DNA of 5,738 nucleotides from positions 1,083 to 6,820 of the forward strand of contig JADFIX010000209.1 of assembly GCA_022566435.1 (NCBI GenBank), given 5' to 3'. Numbering within the stretch: the stretch's first letter is position 1; each line of letters opens with the position of its first letter. Positions 1-5,586 of the stretch are shown in pieces. Made by a program: the position numbers and the translations under genes. Under the pieces are notes generated by a model. The model did no database searches, had not been told where the DNA came from, and worked only from the letters and a program-made list of their open reading frames with translations. The stretch is from Planctomycetota bacterium (GTDB taxonomy: Bacteria; Planctomycetota; Phycisphaerae; UBA1845).

Positions 1-23
1 TTTCGCGCATTGTCTTGTCAGTC

Positions 24-863
24 TTAATTTGGCGTGAACTTGCCGGATGTCATATTCCGCCGGAGCCAGGCTTGCAGCGTTGAATAGAAATCGTCACGGA
101 CGGCCTTCTCCAGCCATGGATAGTGTCCGCACTGCTCCCATTCGTGATACTCCAATTGTGGCACTTGCAGCGCGAGCCCGTCGCGGATCAGTCGCCCGGG
201 ATGCGGGTCGAAAGCGCCGTGCATCATGATCACCGGTGAGCGAATGTTCACAAAGCAAGATGGATAGACGCCTTCGTCCTGCAGGCGCAACATGTCCCGC
301 CACGTCTCATCATGCCCGCGGGCATCGCAGATTTCCGTCTCATCCTTGGCGGGAATCAGGTCATAGGAATCGACTTGCCGGATCAACCCCCCCAGAGCTC
401 GGAGGCGTTCGTCGGAGTCGGGAATCTCCCGCGCGAAGTGCTTCATTTGGTCCCGCAGGCTCTTGTCCATACGCGCGTTGCGAGTCGCCTCCATGTGGTT
501 TCTTGCCACGGTGTCAAAGGTTCCGCACCCGATGAGAGCGAGGCAAGCGACGCTGTCCGGATGGACGGCCGCGTAGGCAAGTGCAAGCATTGCGCCCCAG
601 GAATGACCGACGATTGCCGGTCGTCGTTCGGTGCCATGCGATTTGATCAAGTCATCAAGGTCGGTCACATGACGCGCCACGGTCAGCGGCTCGCTGCCGC
701 TTCGCCGCTGGAATAGCTCCAGAACGCGAAACGAGTTCGCAAGTTCGCGCGCGACGGGCGCCAAGTATCCCGGAGCGCCTGGTCCGCCATGAACGAGGAT
801 CACCACGCGCTCCGACGAGCCATATTTACGGACTTGCATTCGCACGACGCTCGCTGATTGCAT
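24..863 (-). CDS. alpha/beta hydrolase, prolyl iminopeptidase-like (S33-type)
   Basis: A 279-residue protein with a full alpha/beta-hydrolase catalytic set. HGGPG at residues 25-29 is the oxyanion-hole motif typical of prolyl iminopeptidase-like enzymes. GHSWG at 86-90 is the nucleophile elbow, with Ser88. Asp219 in HGAFDP and His247 in CGHYPW are the expected acid and base. Residues about 115-205 lie between the core strands and would form the lid that sets substrate choice. There is no signal peptide, so it should act in the cytoplasm. HGGPG suggests peptidase or amidase/esterase activity, but the substrate cannot be read from sequence. The start is uncertain: neither the ATG at 863 nor the in-frame ATG at 839 (residue 9) has a clear Shine-Dalgarno sequence. 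The start at 863 is kept as the longest. The upstream protease gene ends 272 bases away behind a hairpin, so this gene is probably transcribed on its own. Confidence 0.9.
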   Translation of the reverse strand: MQSASVVRMQVRKYGSSERVVILVHGGPGAPGYLAPVARELANSFRVLELFQRRSGSEPLTVARHVTDLDDLIKSHGTERRPAIVGHSWGAMLALAYAAVHPDSVACLALIGCGTFDTVARNHMEATRNARMDKSLRDQMKHFAREIPDSDERLRALGGLIRQVDSYDLIPAKDETEICDARGHDETWRDMLRLQDEGVYPSCFVNIRSPVIMMHGAFDPHPGRLIRDGLALQVPQLEYHEWEQCGHYPWLEKAVRDDFYSTLQAWLRRNMTSGKFTPN

Positions 864-883
864 TCACAAACTCGACCGGAACT

Positions 884-928
884 CGTATTCAATTCGAAAG
901 AAAGGCGCGAGCCATGCGACTGAATACG
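884..928. repeat. 8-bp inverted repeat upstream of the hydrolase gene
   Basis: CGTATTCA at 884-891 is matched by its exact reverse complement TGAATACG at 921-928, with a 29-base spacer. The pair lies 21-65 bases upstream of the hydrolase start at 863. That is where a regulator site would fall, but the spacing is long for a single dimer site and no clear -35/-10 pair overlaps it. It could be a paired operator or chance. Confidence 0.35.
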
Positions 929-1081
929 ATACTTCCAAAAGAAAATGACCCGGGATCGAACACGGAAAAGCCGGCTCAACTCGCGATCCGCATATTTCCG
1001 CCGCGGTCGTAGTAGCGTACGGGATCGCGCCTTCTTGCGCGCCCCCGTGCGGCCCTTCGGAACGACACTCGCTCGAGACCA

Positions 1082-1106
1082 ACCCGCCGCATTTGTTCCG
1101 GCGGGT
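1082..1106 (-). terminator. hairpin after the metalloprotease gene, probable terminator
   Basis: ACCCGCCG at 1082-1089 pairs perfectly with CGGCGGGT at 1099-1106, giving an 8-bp GC-rich stem with a 9-base loop. It begins 29 bases past the protease stop codon on the minus strand. There is no real T-tract after the stem on either strand, so if it terminates transcription it does so weakly or with Rho. Confidence 0.45.
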
Positions 1107-1135
1107 CTGTTCGTGCGCGTAGACTACTCAACTTC

Positions 1136-2464
1136 TCACGGAGTATTGGTGTTGTTGTTGAGATCCGGGTCGTTGACCCCGGCAGGCGGTGCTACAGAAG
1201 CGACGTTATCGGCACCGACGACTATGGCGTTGACGGTGTAGGTGATCGAGGATCCGACCGGCAGGTTGACGATGTCGTTGATCTGGCCCGTGCCTACCGA
1301 GGAGCAGGTGGCTCCGCCGGAGGCGACGCAGGTCCAAGTGATGTCGCCGATCGGGCCGGGCACCTGGTTGGCCACCGTCGCCCCACTCACTGCGTCGGGG
1401 CCGTCGTTCGCCACCACCACGGTGTATGTGACCGCGAAGCCGGTGTCGGCGGCGATCCTGAGATCCGCTTCCACGGACGAAGGTATGTTGCCGACCAGCT
1501 CGTAGCCGATGACGTCGAACATCCGCGAATCGAGGTTGGTGATCTGGGAAACTTCACCGGGAGCGAAGGTGGGATCCATCAATCCCAAACCCTGGTTGTC
1601 CCGCCAATGGCTGGCCTGCCGATCGTCGCCATGGATCACGCCCCGGGAGAACTCCCCGAGGTTCGAAATGCCGCCATCGATGGCAAAGAACTTCGGGCGG
1701 TTGTCGGCCGCCCAGTCGATGGTCCCGGCACCTTGGGCCACACTGACGCTGGAAAAACGGAAGATGTCGGCGGCGCTGACCCACGTAAACACGTTCGAGT
1801 TGAAGGTTCCCCCCCCCGGTGGACTGTTGTCGTCGAGGACGTCGACGCCGCTGGTGAATCCCAGCATGTGGCCGATCTCGTGGGCGGCGACGAAGACGAA
1901 GTTGAAATGGTCGGCGTCGATGCCATCGTCAGGCTCGAAGTCCCAAAGCATATCGCTGCTGAAGGTGATCGAGGCATCGGAGCCGCCGGCGGTAGCGTCC
2001 AGCAGGCCGAGGGCCTTGGCGTTAGCCCGGGGCAGGCGGATAGTGGTGTTGTTGGCACTGCCGTTGTCGTCGAGAAAGGTCTGGGCGCTGCCGGAGCCTG
2101 AAGGGTTGTCGGAAGTCCGGTTGATCAGCAGCGCAAAGGCGGGAACCGCCTGCAGGGACTGGCCCGCGGAGGTATCGTCGGCAGACTGGACCTGCGCGCC
2201 GAGGGCGTTGACGAACTGGGTGTAAGTCACCACGATCCGATTGTTGCGGGTGGATCCGAGCACCATGGGGGGTAGGAGCTCGAAGCCGATGTTGAGGTTG
2301 ACGGTGATGTCGTCATTCAGCAGGTCTTGCCATAGCTCCCCGGCGCGGACAAAGCCGTCGACCACTTCCTGGGGCATGCCCGGCTGCTGCACGAAGTTGA
2401 AGTCGATGGCGCCGGCCGGAGCGGCCAAGAGCAGGAGAATGATGGTAGCCAGTGTTTCTCGCAT
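1136..2464 (-). CDS. secreted zinc metalloprotease (NF038122-like) with a C-terminal DUF11 domain
   Basis: A 442-residue exported protein. Residues 1-19 form a signal peptide with a hydrophobic core and an AGA-I cleavage site. The catalytic helix is HEIGHMLGF: His195 and His199 bind zinc and Glu196 is the general base. It is followed by TSGVD ending at Asp208. GLMDP with Met296 looks like the Met-turn of metzincin-type proteases, and DVIGYEL at 317-323 closes the catalytic domain. The overall pattern resembles the NF038122 family of predicted extracellular metalloproteases. Residues about 332-441 form one DUF11-type beta-sandwich containing VTYTVVVANDGPDAVSGA and ending at the usual NN-rich edge. 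There is no PEP-CTERM, LPXTG or dockerin tail, so it should be released or held by unknown contacts. The ATG is set by a strong Shine-Dalgarno sequence, and the gene follows the lipoprotein gene by 11 bases. Substrate unknown. Confidence 0.88.
   Translation of the reverse strand: MRETLATIILLLLAAPAGAIDFNFVQQPGMPQEVVDGFVRAGELWQDLLNDDITVNLNIGFELLPPMVLGSTRNNRIVVTYTQFVNALGAQVQSADDTSAGQSLQAVPAFALLINRTSDNPSGSGSAQTFLDDNGSANNTTIRLPRANAKALGLLDATAGGSDASITFSSDMLWDFEPDDGIDADHFNFVFVAAHEIGHMLGFTSGVDVLDDNSPPGGGTFNSNVFTWVSAADIFRFSSVSVAQGAGTIDWAADNRPKFFAIDGGISNLGEFSRGVIHGDDRQASHWRDNQGLGLMDPTFAPGEVSQITNLDSRMFDVIGYELVGNIPSSVEADLRIAADTGFAVTYTVVVANDGPDAVSGATVANQVPGPIGDITWTCVASGGATCSSVGTGQINDIVNLPVGSSITYTVNAIVVGADNVASVAPPAGVNDPDLNNNTNTP
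1809..1817 (-). repeat. G9 homopolymer inside the metalloprotease gene
   Basis: Nine consecutive C on the plus strand, G on the coding strand, encode Pro216 to Gly219, a loop just after the zinc-binding helix. A one-base slip would remove the Met-turn and the DUF11 domain. The tract is in frame here. It is either a slippage site or a place where sequencing errors are likely. Confidence 0.7.
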
Positions 2465-2470
2465 GGTCGG

Positions 2471-2477
2471 TCCTCCT
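2471..2477 (-). promoter_or_regulatory. ribosome binding site of the metalloprotease, overlapping the upstream stop codon
   Basis: AGGAGGA on the minus strand ends six bases before the ATG at 2464. The first two bases of the site are the last two of the lipoprotein gene's TAG stop (2478-2476). This overlap implies translational coupling: ribosomes finishing the lipoprotein are placed on the protease start. Confidence 0.85.
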
Positions 2478-3081
2478 AATCGATCTTCCTGAGAGATTCG
2501 CTACGGGCCAGCTCTTCCAGCCGGCTGACGCCGGCGGCCAGGCTCTTGAGACTCTCGAAGGCGCTGTCGGGGGCCGCCCGCAAGAGGTCGGCGGAAGCGC
2601 GGATGGTCTGGTCGACGTTGAGCATCATCGCACGGCCCTGTGCAATGAAGCTCTCGCCGCGGATTCGCACCACCGCCTCCATACCGTGATCGTCGATCTG
2701 TGGTTCCATCACGTTTGCTCGCATCTCCACCGCCATGACGTGCAGATCCTTCTCCTGCAACGTCAGGACCCCTTCATTGGAGAAGGAAGCCAGCAGCGCC
2801 TGAAGCTCCTCGTCATTGAGCTGAAGGGAATAGTCCCCCGCCCTCTTTGTGTAAGCCGGGTAATGCACCATGACCCGCCCGCCGGGATAGACCCGAACAA
2901 ACGGCGTGGGATCCGGATTGGCGATCATGCCGCCCTCGTATCTGAGTTCCAACATGGGCTCATTGAGACCTGTCGGCGGCGTGATCGAACCCTGTCGGAC
3001 TCTTGGCCCGGTTGCACAGGAGAGAAGCACCAGTGTAAGGCACGAAACCGGGATTGCGATTCTCAGGTGACTTCGGAACAC
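2476..3081 (-). CDS. small lipoprotein of unknown function, first gene of the protease operon
   Basis: Translated from GTG at 3081 this is 201 residues. That start is chosen because AAGGAGG sits seven bases upstream and the product then opens with a proper lipoprotein signal: a basic start (FRSHLR), a hydrophobic stretch and the lipobox LLSC with Cys22. An upstream ATG at 3111 is in frame but has no ribosome binding site, and it would put the Shine-Dalgarno sequence inside the gene. The mature protein has a beta-rich N-terminal half with the notable phrase FVRVYPGGRVMVHYP (61-75) and KRAGDYSLQLNDEELQALL (79-97), then a predicted helical C-terminal third. I do not recognise a named domain and see no catalytic motif. 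The residue after the lipid-bearing Cys is Ala, not the Asp that signals inner-membrane retention in enterobacteria. Its coupling to the secreted protease gene suggests a partner, chaperone or inhibitor role, but this is inference only. Confidence 0.85.
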   Translation of the reverse strand: MFRSHLRIAIPVSCLTLVLLSCATGPRVRQGSITPPTGLNEPMLELRYEGGMIANPDPTPFVRVYPGGRVMVHYPAYTKRAGDYSLQLNDEELQALLASFSNEGVLTLQEKDLHVMAVEMRANVMEPQIDDHGMEAVVRIRGESFIAQGRAMMLNVDQTIRASADLLRAAPDSAFESLKSLAAGVSRLEELARSESLRKID

Positions 3082-3088
3082 GATCTTG

Positions 3089-3095
3089 CCTCCTT
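3089..3095 (-). promoter_or_regulatory. ribosome binding site that sets the GTG start of the lipoprotein
   Basis: AAGGAGG on the minus strand, seven bases before GTG 3081-3079. It is a near-perfect anti-Shine-Dalgarno match at ideal spacing and decides in favour of GTG over the unsupported ATG at 3111. Confidence 0.85.
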
Positions 3096-3120
3096 TTTGA
3101 TCATTCCTCATTGAGCAACA

Positions 3121-3138
3121 CGTGCCGCCCCGGGCACG
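3121..3138 (-). other. stem-loop in the predicted leader of the lipoprotein-protease operon
   Basis: CGTGCC at 3121-3126 pairs with GGCACG at 3133-3138 around a six-base loop. It falls between the predicted transcription start and the ribosome binding site. It has no T-tract, so a terminator is unlikely. It may stabilise the mRNA or be incidental in GC-rich DNA. Confidence 0.3.
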
Positions 3139-3171
3139 ATCCCAGCGCGGCGAGCCATCGTCGCAGCGCGG

Positions 3172-3200
3172 AGGATACCAGAAGGACGCCAGTCTAGCAA
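3172..3200 (-). promoter_or_regulatory. candidate sigma70-type promoter of the lipoprotein-protease operon
   Basis: On the minus strand, TTGCTA (3200-3195) is followed after exactly 17 bases by TATCCT (3177-3172). Each hexamer matches four of six consensus positions. The predicted start near 3165 gives a leader of about 85 bases to GTG 3081. It lies in the only gap upstream of the operon, and the -35 box sits inside a palindrome. Confidence 0.45.
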
Positions 3201-3208
3201 CTGCTAGA
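3193..3208. promoter_or_regulatory. 16-bp palindrome over the -35 box, candidate operator
   Basis: TCTAGCAACTGCTAGA is a perfect 7-bp inverted repeat around an AC spacer, and it is AT-rich relative to its surroundings. It covers the whole candidate -35 hexamer of the operon promoter. That placement fits a repressor site. No regulator gene is present in the window. Confidence 0.45.
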
Positions 3209-3362
3209 TCGACATTTCCCTATTCTATTTTCGCCCGGCTTCACTGCCGAGCCTCTACCTATAGCTAGAGTACCGAGTGTAACGTCCCTCACCGGAAAAC
3301 CCAAGTTTCAGTCATTGCTTCTGTCGAAAGGCCCGGGGCACCTTGTGGGTTTGCTCGAATCG

Positions 3363-3384
3363 TTAGGAACCGCTGTTTAGGAAC
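3363..3384. repeat. short direct repeat at the end of the DUF1579 gene
   Basis: TTAGGAAC occurs at 3363-3370 and again at 3377-3384, a period of 14 bases. The second copy touches the stop codon of the DUF1579 gene. No function is apparent; it may be a trace of a small duplication. Confidence 0.3.
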
Positions 3385-4025
3385 TACGACTTGCGCGTGT
3401 AGATTACTTCCAGCTCCTTGTGTTCCTTCTGGCCGGGTTCCGTGACGAACATCTCCAAGATGTGCTTGTCGTTGTTGATGATCTTAATCACCGAGCGATG
3501 CTTCTTGGTCTTGCCGTCCATCGGGTCCTCGTATTCGCTTTGAAATGTGATCGTCTTGCCTGACGAATCACACGTGCCGTACGACAACATGATCCCCGTC
3601 CCCATCGAATCAACCCAGGTGTCGACGTACTTCTTTCTGGCGTTGTCATAACCGGTGAGCCCTATGCCGTGGAAGGGGCCGAACGCCGACATTCCGGAAT
3701 AGTCCTCGGACAAGTATCGCCCGTCGAGGACCATTTTCTTCACCGCAGTGCCCTGCCCGACTTTGGGGTCGCCGCCCGGTTTCATCCAGTACTTGGAGGT
3801 GGTCGCCCATGTGCCGACCAAGGGTTTCAGGTTGTCGTGATAAGCGCCCGGCGTGGCGTATTTCGCCCAGGCATCCATCATGGCCTGCGTTTCCGCATCC
3901 ATCTGCTCGCCCTTGGGGGCGTGTTTGTACCCGCCACTCTTGTCATCTTGCGAGAAGGCGGAACTCGATAGGAACGAGACGGAAAGAACCAACGCAAGAC
4001 CGGCGATACTCAAACTGACTTTCAT
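3384..4025 (-). CDS. secreted DUF1579 domain protein
   Basis: Translated from ATG 4025, this is a 213-residue protein. Residues 1-25 form a signal peptide (MKVSLSIAG start, hydrophobic core, cleavage after AFS). An in-frame ATG at 4139 would add 38 residues ahead of the signal peptide and run through a terminator-like hairpin, so it is rejected. The ATG at 4025 has GAGGAG seven bases upstream. Residues about 63-212 match the DUF1579 pattern: LVGTWATTSKYWMKPGG near the start, VLDGRYLSEDYSG in the middle, then GIGLTGYDNARKKYVDTWVDS and a final run of beta strands. The family is thought to adopt a small beta-barrel-like fold, and its biochemical role is unknown. Export suggests a periplasmic or external location. 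The gene stands alone between the subtilase-like gene and the lipoprotein operon. Confidence 0.9.
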   Translation of the reverse strand: MKVSLSIAGLALVLSVSFLSSSAFSQDDKSGGYKHAPKGEQMDAETQAMMDAWAKYATPGAYHDNLKPLVGTWATTSKYWMKPGGDPKVGQGTAVKKMVLDGRYLSEDYSGMSAFGPFHGIGLTGYDNARKKYVDTWVDSMGTGIMLSYGTCDSSGKTITFQSEYEDPMDGKTKKHRSVIKIINNDKHILEMFVTEPGQKEHKELEVIYTRKS

Positions 4026-4032
4026 GACGCTT

Positions 4033-4038
4033 CTCCTC
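4033..4038 (-). promoter_or_regulatory. ribosome binding site that sets the DUF1579 start
   Basis: GAGGAG on the minus strand lies seven bases before ATG 4025-4023. It supports this start, which also places the signal peptide at the N-terminus. Confidence 0.8.
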
Positions 4039-4069
4039 TTGTAGGTGTGACCGCGTGTGAGCAGTAACG

Positions 4070-4095
4070 AAAAAACAACGGCGCAAACCGGCGCC
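4070..4095 (-). terminator. intrinsic terminator between the subtilase-like gene and the DUF1579 gene
   Basis: On the minus strand, GGCGC (4095-4091) pairs with GCGCC (4084-4080) around a six-base loop, followed by GTTG and then six T (4075-4070). An all-GC stem with a T-tract is a standard Rho-independent terminator, though the stem is only five pairs. It lies 82 bases past the stop at 4177 and 45 bases before the DUF1579 start. It could end the upstream transcript or act as an attenuator in the DUF1579 leader. Confidence 0.6.
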
Positions 4096-4101
4096 CCAGC
4101 G

Positions 4102-4129
4102 AGCCTATTTTGCCCACTCCGCCCGTCAA
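4102..4129 (-). promoter_or_regulatory. promoter-like sequence upstream of the DUF1579 gene
   Basis: On the minus strand, TTGACG (4129-4124, five of six consensus) is followed after 16 bases by TAGGCT (4107-4102, three of six). The -35 is good and the -10 poor. If used, transcription would start near 4095 and run straight into the terminator hairpin before reaching the gene. Confidence 0.35.
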
Positions 4130-4176
4130 TTGCAAGCAAGAGTACGAAATATGACGCCGCTCGTAACGATCGGGCA

Positions 4177-5586
4177 TCACGGATTGTAGCGATTCTGAAA
4201 CGCCTGAGCGTCCTTTAGGTCGATGCCGCCGTTGGTATCGAAATCGAACACTTCACAACCGGGCGCCGGATCCCGTTGCGTGGGTCCGGTCATGCAAGCG
4301 AAAAACGCCGCGTAGTCCAATTGATCGATCAGACCGTTGCCGTCGAAGTCCCCGTCGATCAGATCGCATCGTATCTCGCGGACAAGAAATTCATCCACCG
4401 CGGATTCGGTCAGCGAAACATCGGGCGGCGGGTCGGCCACGGAAAAGCGAACCCGAAGCGAGTCGCCGGCGAGTGTAGGGAATTCGCTTAGCCTGAAGAC
4501 GCGCCATTCCCAGCCGTCGGTTTGGGCCACGGCTTCCACTTCTTGCCATGCCACACCGTTGTCACGCGAGACCTCGACGAGTAACACATCCGGATCGACA
4601 CCCACCGACGTGTGATGCCAGAGGGCATACCGAACTTCGACATCGTCCGCGCCCACGCTAATGGATGGTGAGACCAAACGAACCGGGCCGCCATCGACGT
4701 CGTCCGTTCCGGGTGCGCCGTTGGGATTCTGCCCGGTGATAAAACAGATTGCGCCGGCATCGGGTGAGCGATCGTAATCCGGCTGAGCCGCTGACCCGGT
4801 CCCCGCAACTGTGCCGACCGGTTCGGACCGAACCCAGCCGCCCGTGGTACCGACGCCCTCGACGATCGTCTCCCAACCCTGGTCAAATTCGAAGTCGTCA
4901 TAGAATAGAATGGATTCCTGCACGGCGATCGCCTTATGCAAACCGGCGGGCGCATCGATCGGATCAAAAACGCCGGTTTGGCCGTCACCGACGGCCTGGA
5001 AGTAATACGAGAGCGTCTCTTCGCACGGAGTCGGCGGCAAGTCGACGCCGAAAATGCCCTGACCGAGCGGATTCATGTCGACAGATTGCTCGGAACCGTC
5101 GGCGATTCGATAGTGCAGCATCACCATCCCCGGCAGGACGGACTCCACCCCGTCGACAATTCGCACGGTGATCGGGGTGAGCGCGCCGGGCACGATGGTC
5201 GTCGGCAGGGGCTCGGGGTGTTCGAATCGCAGCGTCGGTAGCGGCGCTTGCAGGAGGGCACTAAAGACATTCACACGTCCGGCGCCGAAAAAAGAATCCC
5301 AACCGGGTTCGCCAAGATCGTCGCTTGTGGTTTCGAGCAGTTGGCCGACTTCGAGCGGGCTCAATTGCGGCGCGTAGGAGAGCACGAGAGCCGCGGCACC
5401 GGCGACCAAGCCGACCGCACCGACCGAGCTGGTTTCAAGATTCACCGCCCCATCGTCGCGCCAAGTGGAGACGATGTTTCGCCCAGGCGCGGCAAGATCT
5501 TCGTCACGCGGACCGAATCGGCAGCGTGATCGACGCGCTGCGCGCCGCACAACGCGCCTCCAACCGCGACCGGTTCGAGCAGGCAC
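4177..5586 (-). CDS. C-terminal part of a subtilase (S8-like) with beta-sandwich modules and a dockerin-like tail; 5' end broken
   Basis: The open frame runs 469 residues from an ATG at 5586, but the first 23 residues are an Arg-rich stretch unlike any exported protein. Family-like sequence begins at Phe24 (base 5517). Residues 24-111 match the end of a subtilase domain: FGPRDEDLAAPGRNIVST, a region equivalent to GTSMAxP, VAGAAALVLSYAPQLSPLEV and FGAGRVNVFSAL. The catalytic Asp, His and oxyanion Asn regions and any signal peptide are missing. The serine segment reads ETSSVGAVGLVAG, without the usual Gly-Thr-Ser and Pro. Residues about 117-222 are an Ig/FN3-like sandwich. Residues about 227-405 are a MAM or choice-of-anchor-like domain starting FYDDFEFDQGW. 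Residues 411-467 are two Ca-binding loops (Asp413 to Asp424 and Asp448 to Asp459) of the planctomycete dockerin-like type. The full gene should encode a secreted surface protein. This copy cannot be an active protease as it stands. Confidence 0.75.
   Translation of the reverse strand: MPARTGRGWRRVVRRAARRSRCRFGPRDEDLAAPGRNIVSTWRDDGAVNLETSSVGAVGLVAGAAALVLSYAPQLSPLEVGQLLETTSDDLGEPGWDSFFGAGRVNVFSALLQAPLPTLRFEHPEPLPTTIVPGALTPITVRIVDGVESVLPGMVMLHYRIADGSEQSVDMNPLGQGIFGVDLPPTPCEETLSYYFQAVGDGQTGVFDPIDAPAGLHKAIAVQESILFYDDFEFDQGWETIVEGVGTTGGWVRSEPVGTVAGTGSAAQPDYDRSPDAGAICFITGQNPNGAPGTDDVDGGPVRLVSPSISVGADDVEVRYALWHHTSVGVDPDVLLVEVSRDNGVAWQEVEAVAQTDGWEWRVFRLSEFPTLAGDSLRVRFSVADPPPDVSLTESAVDEFLVREIRCDLIDGDFDGNGLIDQLDYAAFFACMTGPTQRDPAPGCEVFDFDTNGGIDLKDAQAFQNRYNP

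Noticed and set aside
940..965. T-loop-like GTTCGATCC on the minus strand, suggesting a tRNA gene
   Set aside because: The five-base T-stem does not pair properly, there is no matching acceptor arm about 75 bases away, and no anticodon arm is visible.
864..1241. Overlapping open frames on both strands between the hydrolase and the protease (864-1082 minus, 945-1241 plus)
   Set aside because: Their compositions look non-coding, neither has a ribosome binding site, and the plus-strand one runs into the end of the protease gene. They are chance frames.
1509..2225. Long plus-strand open frame of 238 codons, and another at 2452-3114
   Set aside because: Both lie antisense to genes with clear domains, signal peptides and Shine-Dalgarno sequences. 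They are shadows of GC-rich coding DNA.
3297..3352. AAACCCA/TGGGTTT inverted repeat after the DUF1579 gene as a terminator
   Set aside because: The loop is 42 bases with only a weak nested stem, and just a short T-run follows. It is too weak to call a terminator, though the location would suit one.
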